From contig CP021423.1 of assembly GCA_002162075.1 (NCBI GenBank), forward strand, positions 2,542,001-2,606,000: DNA of 64,000 bases, in the 5' to 3' direction. The notes beneath the pieces are model-generated. The model was not told where the DNA came from, did no database searches, and saw nothing but the letters and a program-made list of their open reading frames with translations. Positions 1-11,045 of this stretch are shown here, one piece after another. A program made the position numbers and the translations under genes. Each line of letters opens with the position of its first letter. Positions within the stretch are counted from its first letter, which is position 1. Source of the stretch: Armatimonadetes bacterium Uphvl-Ar1 (lineage in GTDB: Bacteria > Armatimonadota > Fimbriimonadia > Fimbriimonadales > Fimbriimonadaceae).

Positions 1-1
1 C

Positions 2-1826
<1,825 letters not shown>

Positions 1827-1827
1827 A

Positions 1828-2442
1828 TCACTTCACAAAAACCGGCAAAACCTTATCCAAAACCCGGCCCACCATGCACCCCTCGATCACCTCAAAGTTG
1901 CTCACAAATCGGTAGTAAATCGGCCCCCAAACCAAATCAATCAAGAGCTCAAAATCCGCATCGCCCGCGATCTCGCCTCGCTCCACCGCCTCTGCGAAAA
2001 TCCCATCAAACGCCGCTCGTCGCTTTTCCGTCCACACCTCACGAAACCGCCCTGCCAGCTCACAGTCACTCTGGACCGCCGCAATCACTGCCCGAATCGC
2101 CGAACTCCGCTCCCCATTCAAAAACTGCACCAAAGCCCGCATTTGGTTCTCCAGGTCACCCCGCAAGGTTCCGGTCCGCACAAACCCAAGCATCCCACAA
2201 CTGGCCACCTGCATAGCATCGAGCATCAGTTCAGCTTTCGACCCCCATCTGCGATAAATCGTCGCCTTGCTCACCCCCGCACGATGCGCAATCGCCTCCA
2301 TCGTCATCGCCTCATAGCCATGCGTACCGACCTCCTCAAGTCCCGCCTCCAGGATCTTCACATGGGCCTTCGCGCAACGGGGGCGCCCCGCCTTTCGCTC
2401 ACATTCGGCTGTTACCAGCTCATCAATTTCGGTTATCGCCAC
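1828..2442 (-). CDS. TetR/AcrR family transcriptional regulator
   Basis: A 204-residue one-component repressor. The N-terminal helix-turn-helix is clear at about residues 26-75: ILEAGLEEVGTHGYEAMTMEAIAHRAGVSKATIYRRW, quoted here as two parts with the recognition helix VSKATIYRRW. The C-terminal half (residues 85-204) is the variable ligand-binding and dimerisation domain, which gives no hint of the ligand. It is divergent from the DUF1343 gene, and a perfect spaced palindrome sits in the 122-base gap between them, so it may control itself and that neighbour. It converges on the oxidoreductase, with only one base between the stops. Confidence 0.9.
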   Translation of the reverse strand: MAITEIDELVTAECERKAGRPRCAKAHVKILEAGLEEVGTHGYEAMTMEAIAHRAGVSKATIYRRWGSKAELMLDAMQVASCGMLGFVRTGTLRGDLENQMRALVQFLNGERSSAIRAVIAAVQSDCELAGRFREVWTEKRRAAFDGIFAEAVERGEIAGDADFELLIDLVWGPIYYRFVSNFEVIEGCMVGRVLDKVLPVFVK

Positions 2443-2529
2443 GGTTCGTATTTAACTTTAAGACGAAAACTTTCCCCGCTCCGTCTCCAAATCCCGAAAT
2501 CCCCGTATATCGCGAGGCAAACACTCCAC

Positions 2530-2552
2530 GTGTACTGAGCCGACCAGTACAC
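2530..2552. promoter_or_regulatory. Candidate TetR operator
   Basis: A perfect inverted repeat GTGTACTG-N7-CAGTACAC lies in the intergenic region between the divergent TetR gene and the DUF1343 gene, 13 bases before the DUF1343 GTG start. Eight-base half-sites around a short spacer are typical for TetR-family dimers. That this regulator binds here is inferred from position only. Confidence 0.5.
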
Positions 2553-2564
2553 TTAAGCCAACCC

Positions 2565-3763
2565 GTGATCCCCCTCCTCCTCGCCCTTATCCCCCAAACC
2601 CTCACCGGCGCCCAAGTCATGCACCAAACCAATTTTCAACCCCTCGAAAACAAACGCGTCGGCCTAGTCACCAATCACACCGCCATGGTCGGCGACACCC
2701 ATCTCATCGACATCCTCCACGCCAACCCCAAAATCAAACTAACCGCCCTTTTCGGCCCCGAACATGGACTTCGCGGTCTCGCCGATGCTGGCGCAAAAAT
2801 CACCGATGAAACCGATCCCAAAACTGGCGTCCCCATCTTCAGCCTGTATGGTCAAACCCAAAAACCCAAACAGGAACACCTCAAAAACCTCGACATCCTT
2901 GTCTATGACATTCAGGACATCGGGGCCCGGTTCTACACCTACATCAGCACGCTCGGCCTCTGCATGCAAGCCGCCGCTGAAGCCAAAATTCCCTTCCTCG
3001 TCCTCGACCGACCCAACCCCCTCGGCGGAACCAAAGTGTCAGGCTACGTCCTCGAACCTGCCCACGCATCCTTCGTCGGGCAATATCCAATCCCCATCCA
3101 ATACGGCCTCACGATCGGCGAGCTCGCCAAAATGATCAAAGGCGAAGCGTGGCTTCCTGGCCTCCAAAACCTTGATCTCCAAGTCGCCAAACTCGAAAAC
3201 TGGAACCGCAATCAAACCGCCGCCGGTCAACCCTGGATCAAACCCAGCCCCAACATTCCCGATTTCGAAACCGCCCTCCTCTACCCAGGAACCTGCCTCT
3301 TTGAAGCCATCCACGCCTCCGAAGGCCGGGGCACCACTGAACCGTTCCTCAAGCTCGGAGCCCCGTACATCAACGCCGAAAAGCTCGCCCAAACCCTCAA
3401 TTCCAAAAATATCCCCGGTATAGATTTCTCTTCTGTCTCCTTCACTCCCGATCAATCCCAGGCATGTCCGCCAGCCCTCGATTCAAAGATAAATTAGTTC
3501 ACGGCATCGAAATCACCGTCACTGACCCCAGCAAAGTCCAACCGGTCGAACTCGGTATCCACCTCGTCCATGCCTTCTACCACCAATCAAAGGGCATCGA
3601 CCGCCTGCGGTTCTTCAACAACAACTGGATCACCAAACTCGCCGGAACCAAACGCCTCCAAAACGACCTCGAATTCGGCAAAACCCCCGAAGAAATCATC
3701 GCCTCTTGGCAATTCGAACTCAATCAGTTCAAATTGCTAAAGGCAAAGTACCTCCTTTACTAG
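2565..3763 (+). CDS. DUF1343 protein, NamZ-like exo-beta-N-acetylmuramidase, frameshifted
   Basis: Members of this family (NamZ) remove N-acetylmuramic acid from peptidoglycan fragments. The GTG start leads into a short hydrophobic signal-like stretch (LLLALIPQTLTGAQ). Family hallmarks follow: RVGLVTNHTA, LFGPEHGLRG, LVYDIQDIGARFYTYI and LVLDRPNPLGG. The first frame stops at about 3497, but the C terminus (HGIEITVTDPSKVQPVELGIHL) continues in another frame to 3763. One extra base in CCC 3457-3459 or GG 3461-3462 restores a 399-residue protein, the usual size. A TetR operator candidate precedes it. Role in cell-wall recycling follows from the family; export is inferred from the N terminus. Confidence 0.85.
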
Positions 3764-4824
3764 TTACCGTCGTCTTCCGCCAAAAGCCGGGCTTGGTGCT
3801 CTTGTACCAAAGCATCTAGAACCCGCTGGATATCCCCATCCATAATCATCGGGAGAGAGTGCAAAGTCAACCCAATCCGGTGATCCGTTAAGCGATCTTG
3901 AGGAAAGTTGTATGTACGGATTTTCTCACTCCGATCTCCACTCCCAATCTGCCCGCGCCGCAGTTCGCCCCGTTCACTCGCAATTCGCTCCTGCTCCATC
4001 TCATACAATTTCGTTCGCAAAACGCTCATGGCCCGCAACTTGTTCTGCTGTTGACTCCGCTCATCCTGGCAAGTCACCACTACCCCACTTGGCTTATGCA
4101 CGATCCGAATCGCCGTCTCGTTTTTCTGCATGTGCTGCCCCCCCGCGCTCGAACTCCGAAACGTTGAAACTTCAATATCTTCAGCCTTGATTTCGATCTC
4201 AGCTTCTTCAGCTTCCGGCATCACCGCCACCGTTGCCGTACTCGTGTGAATTCGTCCCCCTGTCTCGGTCGCCGGCACTCGCTGAACTCGGTGAACTCCC
4301 GATTCATGTTTCAACTGAGAATAAGCCCCTTCTTTATCAATCGAAAAAACCACCCGGCTCGCTCCCCCAATCCCCGTCTCCTCAAACTCAATCACGTCAT
4401 ATTTCCAGCTCATCCGCTCCGCATACCGCGTGTACATTCGGAATAACTCAGCCGCAAACAATCCCGCCTCGTCACCCCCCGCCGCGGGACGAATCTCAAT
4501 AATCACACTCTTATCATCATTCACATCTTTCGGCAACAATAAAACCTTCAGCTGAGCCTCCAAACCTGGAACCAGCGGCCTCAATTTATCCAATTCTTCA
4601 TTGGCAAACTCCCTCATTTCAGAGTCGTTTAACAACTCCTCTGCCTCCGCAATCTGCTGAACAACCGACTTGTATTCGCGAATAACCACAACCACTGGCT
4701 CAAGTTCCGCTCGAGTCTTTCCCAACGATTTCATCTCGGCTGGGTTACTCGCCACCGCTGGATCCATCAAGCGCTCCTGCACGCCCTCAAACTTCCTCTC
4801 AATATCTGTCAGCTTATCAATCAT
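3760..4824 (-). CDS. prfA: Peptide chain release factor 1
   Basis: RF1 reads UAA and UAG stop codons and triggers peptidyl-tRNA hydrolysis on the ribosome. The stop-recognition loop has the RF1-type PAT tripeptide in HRVQRVPATETGGRIHTS, and the catalytic GGQ is present in SSSAGGQHMQKNETAIRI. RF2 would show SPF instead of PxT. The start at 4824 (MIDKLTDIERKF) matches the family N terminus; an in-frame extension to 4887 is less likely because those residues look untranslated. About 354 residues. It is divergent from ribH. The 3' end overlaps the stop of the DUF1343 gene by four bases, tail to tail. Confidence 0.96.
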   Translation of the reverse strand: MIDKLTDIERKFEGVQERLMDPAVASNPAEMKSLGKTRAELEPVVVVIREYKSVVQQIAEAEELLNDSEMREFANEELDKLRPLVPGLEAQLKVLLLPKDVNDDKSVIIEIRPAAGGDEAGLFAAELFRMYTRYAERMSWKYDVIEFEETGIGGASRVVFSIDKEGAYSQLKHESGVHRVQRVPATETGGRIHTSTATVAVMPEAEEAEIEIKAEDIEVSTFRSSSAGGQHMQKNETAIRIVHKPSGVVVTCQDERSQQQNKLRAMSVLRTKLYEMEQERIASERGELRRGQIGSGDRSEKIRTYNFPQDRLTDHRIGLTLHSLPMIMDGDIQRVLDALVQEHQARLLAEDDGN

Positions 4825-4921
4825 CCCGCACTCAAAACCGAAGACGAGTGTACTCCCGCAACTTCTATCGTAACCCGGCCCCCTCATGCATCACCAAAAA
4901 TCGCCCATACTTCAAAGCAAG

Positions 4922-5374
4922 ATGAACCGGATTCAAGGCAACTCCGATGCTAAAGGAAAACGCATCGGCATCGTCGTCAGCCAATGGAACGAACTGATCA
5001 CGAACGCTCTTCTCGAAGGGGCCCTTTCAACCCTAGAGTCCAGCGGAAACCCCGAAGTCACCGTTGTCCAAGTCCCCGGAACCTGGGAAATCCCCGTCAT
5101 CGCCCAACAACTCCTGGATAACCACGACGGAGTCATTGCCCTCGGTTGCATCCTCCAAGGAGCCACGACTCACGCTCAACTTCTCGCCGGAGATGTGGGG
5201 TCAGCCCTCATGCGACTCCAAATGGAAACCGGCAAGCCCATCACCTGGGGCATCCTTACCCCTGAAACCCAAGAACAAGCCCTTGAGAGAGCCGGACTCA
5301 AACTTGGCAACAAAGGCCGAGAAGCCGCCGGAGCCCTTGTCGCTACACTTTCTTGCCTGGATCAGCTTCGTTAA
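4922..5374 (+). CDS. ribH: 6,7-dimethyl-8-ribityllumazine synthase
   Basis: Penultimate step of riboflavin synthesis: condenses the ribityl-uracil amine with 3,4-dihydroxybutanone phosphate. Seen: RIGIVVSQWNELIT at the N terminus, VPGTWEIP, then ALGCILQGATTHAQLL, which contains the family histidine, and TWGILTPETQEQALER. I prefer the ATG at 4922 over the one at 4886 because IQGN-DAKGKRIGIVVS aligns with the usual beginning of the family and gives about 150 residues. No other rib genes are nearby, so this is a detached riboflavin gene. Its 3' end overlaps the convergent nucleotidyltransferase gene by 32 bases. Confidence 0.93.
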   Translation: MNRIQGNSDAKGKRIGIVVSQWNELITNALLEGALSTLESSGNPEVTVVQVPGTWEIPVIAQQLLDNHDGVIALGCILQGATTHAQLLAGDVGSALMRLQMETGKPITWGILTPETQEQALERAGLKLGNKGREAAGALVATLSCLDQLR

Positions 5375-6125
5375 CCAACCGCTGATACTCATCAACCGTG
5401 TCAATGTCCGCCATTGACCACGGATCACAGTCCGTCACCACAATCGCCGATCCCTCAAAAAACCGCCCCAAAACGGCTTCCCCTTCCGCCAGGCTCATTC
5501 GGTGAAACAAATACTTCACCATCGGCACAATCCCGATCTGCATCAACATGCGAAATTGAGACTTTCGATTGTGAGAGAACCCTTCAAATTTCTTCGCGCA
5601 ATTCAAAAATCCCTCGCGACTTGTCGCATAAAATGCCCCGCTCATGTAGTCACCATCCGTGAGCTTAATGTGAGGATGTTCAAAGCCAGGCAGCACTTCC
5701 AAAAAAGCTGAATAAGGGCACAAGCCCGCCGCAAACCAATTAGCCCCCGCGTCGCCTAACTTCGCCTCAACTGACTGAACGAAATGATTGATCGCCTCTG
5801 CATGCAAGAAAGGAGTATCAGCCGGCATAAACAATATCCACTCGCACTCCGCCAGTGCCTCAACACCTGCCGCCGCATTGGCAATCTGACCGCCGCGCTC
5901 TTCAATAAAGCAATCATCCCCAATCACTTCGCGCACATCCTCACCACTCACCACCGCAATTCGCTCAAATCCCGCCTCGCGAGCCGCATGAAGGGTTCTT
6001 TCAACGCAAGTCTTCCCCCCGATCATCGCCAGGGCCTTTCTTGGCGTCCCCAGAGCCGTTGCCAATGGATCTTTTACCAATCCCCCCGCCGGAATCACCA
6101 GCCCCCACTTTTCGGTCACGCCCAT
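5343..6125 (-). CDS. MobA-like NTP transferase domain protein
   Basis: A nucleotidyltransferase of the MobA/GlmU-like superfamily. The N-terminal nucleotide-binding loop is WGLVIPAGGLVKDPLATALGTPRKAL (an expanded form of the LAGGxSxRMGxxK motif), with WILFMPADTPFL as the metal-binding acidic loop at about residue 100. The C-terminal part contains DCDPWSMADIDTVDEY, resembling the end of molybdopterin-guanine transferases. Substrate is unknown; no molybdenum-cofactor genes are beside it. Start at 6125 chosen (MGVTEKWGLV). It overlaps the upstream TauE gene by about ten bases, suggesting one transcript. Confidence 0.75.
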   Translation of the reverse strand: MGVTEKWGLVIPAGGLVKDPLATALGTPRKALAMIGGKTCVERTLHAAREAGFERIAVVSGEDVREVIGDDCFIEERGGQIANAAAGVEALAECEWILFMPADTPFLHAEAINHFVQSVEAKLGDAGANWFAAGLCPYSAFLEVLPGFEHPHIKLTDGDYMSGAFYATSREGFLNCAKKFEGFSHNRKSQFRMLMQIGIVPMVKYLFHRMSLAEGEAVLGRFFEGSAIVVTDCDPWSMADIDTVDEYQRLVNEADPGKKV

Positions 6126-6907
6126 AACCTCCAAAACATATACCCAACCATGATCAACCCATAGACCACAACCGCAATGCGCAGTTTCTCAGAATCAACT
6201 TTTTGGGCTAACGATGCACTCGCATAGCCTCCAAACGCTGCCCCGAGCATCAGTGCACCCGCAAATCCCACATCAACCAATCCTTTTGAGAAGAGCACCG
6301 CACCTGCACCAAAGTTGATAACCACCGCAAGCCAATTCTTCAACGAATTCAACCGATGCATATCCAATCCTTCATAAAGAGACATCACCGCCAGCATCAT
6401 AATCCCAATCCCCGCCCCAAAAAATCCACCGTAGAAAGACACCAAAAATTGCAATACCGCAACTTGCCACGCTTTTAACCTAAACCCAGATACAGCCGAC
6501 CAGTTCTTGATGCGCTTCTGAAACGCCAAAAGCAACGTCGCCCCCAATATAAGAAATGGGATGATTGTCTTAAAGGCCGCATCACTTGTAATAACCAAAA
6601 AGAGCGAACCAAGAACCGAACCCGCAATCGTCGGCGGGAGCAAAGAAATCAACTGTGACTTTGTCTCGCCAAAGTATTTGTGAAAGCCCAGCGCGCCCGT
6701 CGCCGAGCCCGGCCACAATGCCACCGAATTTGTTGCATTTGCAATTCGATCTGGCAAGCCAACTGCCAGCAAGGTTGAAAATGAAATGAGGGTTCCACCC
6801 CCTGCCACCGCATTCACTGCCGCCGCACCAAACCCGGCAAGTGCCGTCAAAATGTAGGGCAAAGCCCCTTCCAAAACCACAACCGCGATTTTAGCTACTT
6901 TTATCAC
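6116..6907 (-). CDS. TauE/SafE (DUF81) family membrane transporter
   Basis: Integral membrane protein of 263 residues with about eight hydrophobic segments, of the sulfite/organosulfonate exporter family. Diagnostic features are the two repeat halves: AVNAVAGGGTLISFSTLLAVGLP near residue 30 and FYGGFFGAGIGIMMLAVMSLYEG near residue 165, with NATNSVALWPGS and LNSLKNWLAVVINFGAGAVLF as the paired following helices. It starts with GTG. Substrate cannot be inferred beyond an anion such as sulfite or sulfoacetate. It is divergent from the ABC transporter genes and is followed by the MobA-like gene with overlap. Confidence 0.88.
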   Translation of the reverse strand: MIKVAKIAVVVLEGALPYILTALAGFGAAAVNAVAGGGTLISFSTLLAVGLPDRIANATNSVALWPGSATGALGFHKYFGETKSQLISLLPPTIAGSVLGSLFLVITSDAAFKTIIPFLILGATLLLAFQKRIKNWSAVSGFRLKAWQVAVLQFLVSFYGGFFGAGIGIMMLAVMSLYEGLDMHRLNSLKNWLAVVINFGAGAVLFSKGLVDVGFAGALMLGAAFGGYASASLAQKVDSEKLRIAVVVYGLIMVGYMFWRLWA

Positions 6908-6960
6908 CCCTCAACCAGGGCAAAAATGTGCCACCCCGTGCTAATCTAACACTCTTCGGC

Positions 6961-8310
6961 ATGAATTTGACCCCAGTTCTCACTGTGATCGGCGTAGCCG
7001 CCATCGCCTGGGCCGCCGTCACAAGCGAAACCAGTATTCAAAAACCCGCCAGAGCGGATGGGCGGGTCGTGGTCACTTACTGGGAAAAATGGAGCGACTT
7101 CGAATTTGATGCCATGCGCGCCGTCGTTAATGAATTTAACAACAGCCAAGACAAAATCTTCGTCGAAGTCCTGAGCGTCCCCAACATCACCCAAAAAACT
7201 CTCCTCGCCACCAGCGGCGGAATCCCCCCCGATATCGCCGGACTGTTCGGTGGGAACGTAGCTCAATACGCATATAACAATGCAGTTATCCCCCTCGATG
7301 AATTCGCCGCCGAGGCTGGCATCAACCGAGATCAATACATTCCAGCTTATTACGATTTCTGCACTTACCGAGGTCAACTCTGGTGCCTTCCCGCTACTCC
7401 CGCAAGCACCGCCCTTCACTACAACGTGGACATGCTCAAAGCGGCAGGTTTCGATGAGCCACCCAAAACTCTCGAAGACCTCGACGCGATGGATAAAGTC
7501 ATCGGACGCAAGGACGGGGACAGCCTCAAATCCATGGGATTCCTCCCCACCGAACCCGGCTGGTGGCCTTTCGCCTGGCCCGGATTCTTCGGCGGCAAAC
7601 TCTGGGATGGTGAAACCAAAATCACCATGGCTACACCCGAAAACATCCGTGCCTACGAGTGGATGGGTTCCTACTCCCAAAGATACGGATCAGCCACCGT
7701 TTCAAGCTTCCAAGAAGGATTTGGAACCTTCAAATCCCCACAAAATGCTTTCATGGATAGCAAAGTCGCCGCTGTACTCCAAGGCGTTTGGATGCACAAC
7801 TTTATTACCACATTCAAACCAGAACTCAACTATTCTGCTGCCCCATTTCCGTACCCCGCCGACCGACCAGAACTCGCAAATTCAACTGTTCTCGATCTCG
7901 ATATCCTCGTCATTCCGCGCGGAGCCAAACACCCCAAAGAAGCCTTTGAGTTCATCAAGTTCGTCCAGAGCCAAAAAGGCATGGAGATGCTTTGCCTCGG
8001 GCAAAAGAAAAACTCCCCCCTCGCCAAAACCAGCCCCGGCTTCCTTGAAAATCACCCCAATCCCCACATCAAATTGTTCCAATCCCTAGCATTTTCTGAA
8101 AACGCAATCGCTCCCCCCAAAACTCCAATCTGGGCCCAGTGGGGTGACGAAATTCGAACCGCAACTCAAAGCATCAACAGTGGTTCAAAAACCGCCGAGC
8201 AAGCCATGAAAGACGTTGATGCGAAAATGCAACCCCTTCTTGACAAAGTCATCCGGCGAGAACGTGCTCTTGGGATTTACCCCGAGAAAACCAGTGAGGA
8301 CAACAACTAA
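6961..8310 (+). CDS. ABC transporter extracellular sugar-binding protein
   Basis: Family-1 solute-binding protein, about 449 residues. After an N-terminal hydrophobic segment (VLTVIGVAAIAWAAV) without an obvious lipobox cysteine, the mature part begins VVVTYWEKWSDFEFDAMRAVV, as in carbohydrate-binding proteins. The conserved PPDIAGLFGGNVAQYA and the hinge-region GVWMHNFI follow, and the end ALGIYPE is lysine/acid rich. Start 6961 fits the signal segment; an upstream in-frame ATG at 6928 is possible. The stop directly abuts the ATG of the first permease gene, so the three genes form an operon. The ligand, probably an oligosaccharide, is not determinable. Confidence 0.9.
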   Translation: MNLTPVLTVIGVAAIAWAAVTSETSIQKPARADGRVVVTYWEKWSDFEFDAMRAVVNEFNNSQDKIFVEVLSVPNITQKTLLATSGGIPPDIAGLFGGNVAQYAYNNAVIPLDEFAAEAGINRDQYIPAYYDFCTYRGQLWCLPATPASTALHYNVDMLKAAGFDEPPKTLEDLDAMDKVIGRKDGDSLKSMGFLPTEPGWWPFAWPGFFGGKLWDGETKITMATPENIRAYEWMGSYSQRYGSATVSSFQEGFGTFKSPQNAFMDSKVAAVLQGVWMHNFITTFKPELNYSAAPFPYPADRPELANSTVLDLDILVIPRGAKHPKEAFEFIKFVQSQKGMEMLCLGQKKNSPLAKTSPGFLENHPNPHIKLFQSLAFSENAIAPPKTPIWAQWGDEIRTATQSINSGSKTAEQAMKDVDAKMQPLLDKVIRRERALGIYPEKTSEDNN

Positions 8311-9201
8311 ATGAATAAGCCAGGACACCTCACCAACCAAACTAAGGCTGGCCTCCTGTTTGCCGCCCCTTGGCTCATTGGATTTGCGGTCTTCCTCCTC
8401 TTCCCACTCCTCAAAGCCTTCTACAACAGCTTCACCGAATACACCATCCTCACCCCGCCCGTCTGGATCGGATTTGAAAACTTCGCCGACATCTTCCGCG
8501 ACGAACTTTTCTGGAAGAGCCTCGGCAATACGTTCTACTATGCCTTCATCGCCGTCCCTGTGAGCACCGTCATCGCCATCTCCCTCGCGATGCTCCTCAA
8601 CACCAAAGTCAAAGGCCAAGCGTTCTACCGCACCTTCTTCTTCCTTCCCGCACTTGTTCCTGCCGTACCTCTCGCCATCCTCTGGCTCTGGCTCTTCAAC
8701 GGCGAAGCGGGCATCATCAACGCCATCATCGAACCCATCTTCGGCATCAGACCCAACTGGCTCGGCGATGTAAATCTCGCCAAAAACATTCTTATCGTCA
8801 TGTCCGCCTGGGGAGTCGGTCACGCGATGGTTATCTACCTCGCCGGACTACAACAAGTGCCCATCGCTCTATATGAAGCCGCTGATCTTGATGGCGCATC
8901 TCCCCTCCGCAAAACCTTCCAAATCACAATTCCTATGCTCAGCCCGGTGATCATGTTCAACGTGGTCATGGCGATCATCGGATCATTCCAAGTCTTCACC
9001 CAGCCGTACATCATGTTCCCTGGTGGAGCACCCGAACGCAGCACCTACTTCTACAGCGTGTACATTTACGATGCCGCCTTCCGCGATAACCGCATGGGCT
9101 ACGCCAGCGCAATGGGCTGGATCATGTTCCTGATCATCCTTGTGCTCACCCTCACCGCAATCAAATTCATGGATAAGAAAGTCCACTACGAATCGAACTG
9201 A
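8311..9201 (+). CDS. Sugar ABC transporter permease, MalF/UgpA type
   Basis: Inner-membrane permease of 296 residues with six predicted membrane spans. The EAA loop, where the ATPase docks, is visible as YEAADLDGASPLRKTFQITIPML near residue 190 (core EAADLDGAS...ITIPML). It directly follows the binding protein and is followed two bases later by the second permease. It should heterodimerise with that product. No ATPase gene lies in the cluster, so a shared MsmK/UgpC-like ATPase encoded elsewhere is expected. Confidence 0.93.
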   Translation: MNKPGHLTNQTKAGLLFAAPWLIGFAVFLLFPLLKAFYNSFTEYTILTPPVWIGFENFADIFRDELFWKSLGNTFYYAFIAVPVSTVIAISLAMLLNTKVKGQAFYRTFFFLPALVPAVPLAILWLWLFNGEAGIINAIIEPIFGIRPNWLGDVNLAKNILIVMSAWGVGHAMVIYLAGLQQVPIALYEAADLDGASPLRKTFQITIPMLSPVIMFNVVMAIIGSFQVFTQPYIMFPGGAPERSTYFYSVYIYDAAFRDNRMGYASAMGWIMFLIILVLTLTAIKFMDKKVHYESN

Positions 9202-9203
9202 CC

Positions 9204-10076
9204 ATGGCCAAACGCACCCTTTCTCAACAAAACCTGCTCAGCGTCGGCGCGATTCATCTCGTCCTCGGCCTCCTGTCCATCGTATTCTTGATTCCCCTTG
9301 TCTGGATGATCTCCACCAGTTTTAAAACCGTCGAACAAGCGTCCGTCTTTCCTCCGGTCTGGATCCCTGATCCCTTCATGGGCGGCAACTACAAAGAAGC
9401 GTGGGAATACGGCAAAGATCAGCTCGGCGGCGTCGCCCCAATGCTCATCTACGCCCGAAACAGCCTGATCGTCTGTATCCTGGCGGTGACCGGCACCGTC
9501 ATCAGCAACTCAATCGTCGCCTACTCCTTCGCTCGCCTCAAATGGCCCGGTCGAGACCTCGCCTTCGCCATCACCCTCGCCACTATGATGGTTCCCTTCC
9601 CGGTTCTCATGGTTCCCCTTTTCGGCCTCTTCAAAGATTTCGGCTGGGTCGGCACATTTCGTCCCCTTTGGATCCCCGCTTGGTTCGCTGGCGCATTCAA
9701 CATCTTCCTCCTCCGCCAGTTCTATCGCAGTATCCCAATGGAACTTTCCGAAGCTGCCAAGATCGACGGTTGCAGCGAGTGGGGCATCTACAGCAAGGTC
9801 ATCCTCCCCCTGACCAAGCCCGCTCTCGCCGTCGTAGCTTTGTTCAGCTTTATGGGTACGTGGAACGACTTCCTCGCCCCCCTCCTCTACCTCCAGCAAC
9901 AAGAGACTTGGACCCTTGCCATCGGACTTCAAGCCTTCCGCTCCCAAGCCGGCGGTGCCCCAATCCACCTCCAAATGGCTGCTTCCACCATGGTTGTCGC
10001 CCCCGTCATCATCCTGTTCTTCTTCACCCAAAAACAGTTCATCCAAGGCATCGCCACTAGCGGCCTGAAGGGATAG
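9204..10076 (+). CDS. Sugar ABC transporter permease, MalG/UgpE type
   Basis: Second permease, 290 residues, six membrane spans. The EAA motif is LSEAAKIDGCSEWGIYSKVILPL around residue 175 (core EAAKIDG, then ILPL). TFRPLWIPAWF and FNIFLLRQFYRSIP are characteristic of the MalG branch. It ends the operon; a palindromic repeat (10094-10115) follows within 20 bases and may stop or attenuate transcription. Confidence 0.93.
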   Translation: MAKRTLSQQNLLSVGAIHLVLGLLSIVFLIPLVWMISTSFKTVEQASVFPPVWIPDPFMGGNYKEAWEYGKDQLGGVAPMLIYARNSLIVCILAVTGTVISNSIVAYSFARLKWPGRDLAFAITLATMMVPFPVLMVPLFGLFKDFGWVGTFRPLWIPAWFAGAFNIFLLRQFYRSIPMELSEAAKIDGCSEWGIYSKVILPLTKPALAVVALFSFMGTWNDFLAPLLYLQQQETWTLAIGLQAFRSQAGGAPIHLQMAASTMVVAPVIILFFFTQKQFIQGIATSGLKG

Positions 10077-10093
10077 CAGAGGTCGGTTGGTTT

Positions 10094-10115
10094 CCCTCCC
10101 CAAGCTTGGGGAGGG
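10094..10115. repeat. REP-like palindrome, GGGGAGG family
   Basis: A perfect palindrome with arms CCCTCCCCAAG and CTTGGGGAGGG, followed by CAGGGAGGGGTTG. It lies between the convergent permease and outer-membrane-protein genes. The same kind of hairpin followed by a G-rich tail recurs at 19362, 27008, 46987, 47093 and 50213. It has no T tract, so it is not a standard intrinsic terminator. Confidence 0.7.
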
Positions 10116-10144
10116 CAGGGAGGGGTTGATTCCAACTTAGCCAA

Positions 10145-10885
10145 TCAAAACCGACCGCTCCACCCCAAAACCACCGACGACTGCAAAAAGAAGTTAAACA
10201 CCCGGTCATTATCGACGCCCCCCTCCAAAACCCGCAGCCCCAAATAAACCTCCGACCCCGGCGAAACCAAATACCCCAACCGCCCCGAGACATCAAAGGC
10301 TCGACCCTGAGGCGCCGCCAAACCATCAAAATCAAACGTAAACCGCCACCGATCCGAGAGCCGTTCTTCGCCATAAATATGCAACAGCGGCACCAAGCCA
10401 ACGTTCTTATCTGACTCCGACACACTGCCCTGCGAAACGCGAACCTCCGCATCCCGCACTTTCAGCGTAAACCCCACCCGCCAATCGGAATTCGGCCCCT
10501 GCTTCCACCGATTCCGCCACGTTGCCCGGTAACTGTTGAACTGATACCGCCCCTCCGTCGCCACCCCCGCCGCAAAATTTTGGCCATTGAAATTCACCGC
10601 TGAATCCAAGAACCCAGAACCCGATGCCACAAGCGGTGCATAAAGAAACCGATACCCCGGCCCCGTCTCCCGCTCCGATGTTATTTCAAACCGAAATGTA
10701 TTCAACGATGAACCCGTCAAATCCCGGAAATCAAACTTTGTCCCCGCATCCCCCCGAATCCGCACGTCATTCAACCCCACCCGCATCGAACCGAGTTCAA
10801 CATCCACTTTCCACGGGCTACTTTGCGATTCCGCCAAGCCCAAACTCCCTGCCATCAAAACCCCCGCCACCGCTGCGATCCTCAT
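10145..10885 (-). CDS. Putative outer-membrane beta-barrel protein
   Basis: Unrecognised 246-residue protein. It begins with a signal peptide (AAVAGVLMAGSLGLAES), then shows alternating hydrophobic/polar strands rich in aromatic residues and glycine throughout, and ends in phenylalanine (VVLGWSGRF), the C-terminal signature recognised by the Bam machinery. No cysteines or enzymatic motifs are visible. Small outer-membrane barrel is the inference; a BamA gene is present in this window. It is divergent from the PEP-CTERM gene. Confidence 0.6.
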   Translation of the reverse strand: MRIAAVAGVLMAGSLGLAESQSSPWKVDVELGSMRVGLNDVRIRGDAGTKFDFRDLTGSSLNTFRFEITSERETGPGYRFLYAPLVASGSGFLDSAVNFNGQNFAAGVATEGRYQFNSYRATWRNRWKQGPNSDWRVGFTLKVRDAEVRVSQGSVSESDKNVGLVPLLHIYGEERLSDRWRFTFDFDGLAAPQGRAFDVSGRLGYLVSPGSEVYLGLRVLEGGVDNDRVFNFFLQSSVVLGWSGRF

Positions 10886-11045
10886 TCCACCTCTTACGAA
10901 CTATCCGGCGCCTCGATCAGCAATGAAGAAGGCTATCCCGATAAAGTGCCTCATAAATGGTCGAAAATTTTCGGGCCATCTAGTAATTGTCCAGGCAATC
11001 CTCTATACTGGATGTATTGAGTTGATTTGACTCGAAGAGGAAAAA

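Noticed and set aside
3760-4824. Programmed frameshift as in prfB
   Set aside because: The gene is RF1 by its PAT loop, is in one frame, and RF1 does not use this control.
4825-4921. FMN riboswitch ahead of ribH
   Set aside because: The gap between prfA and ribH is under 100 bases and shows none of the conserved RFN helices.
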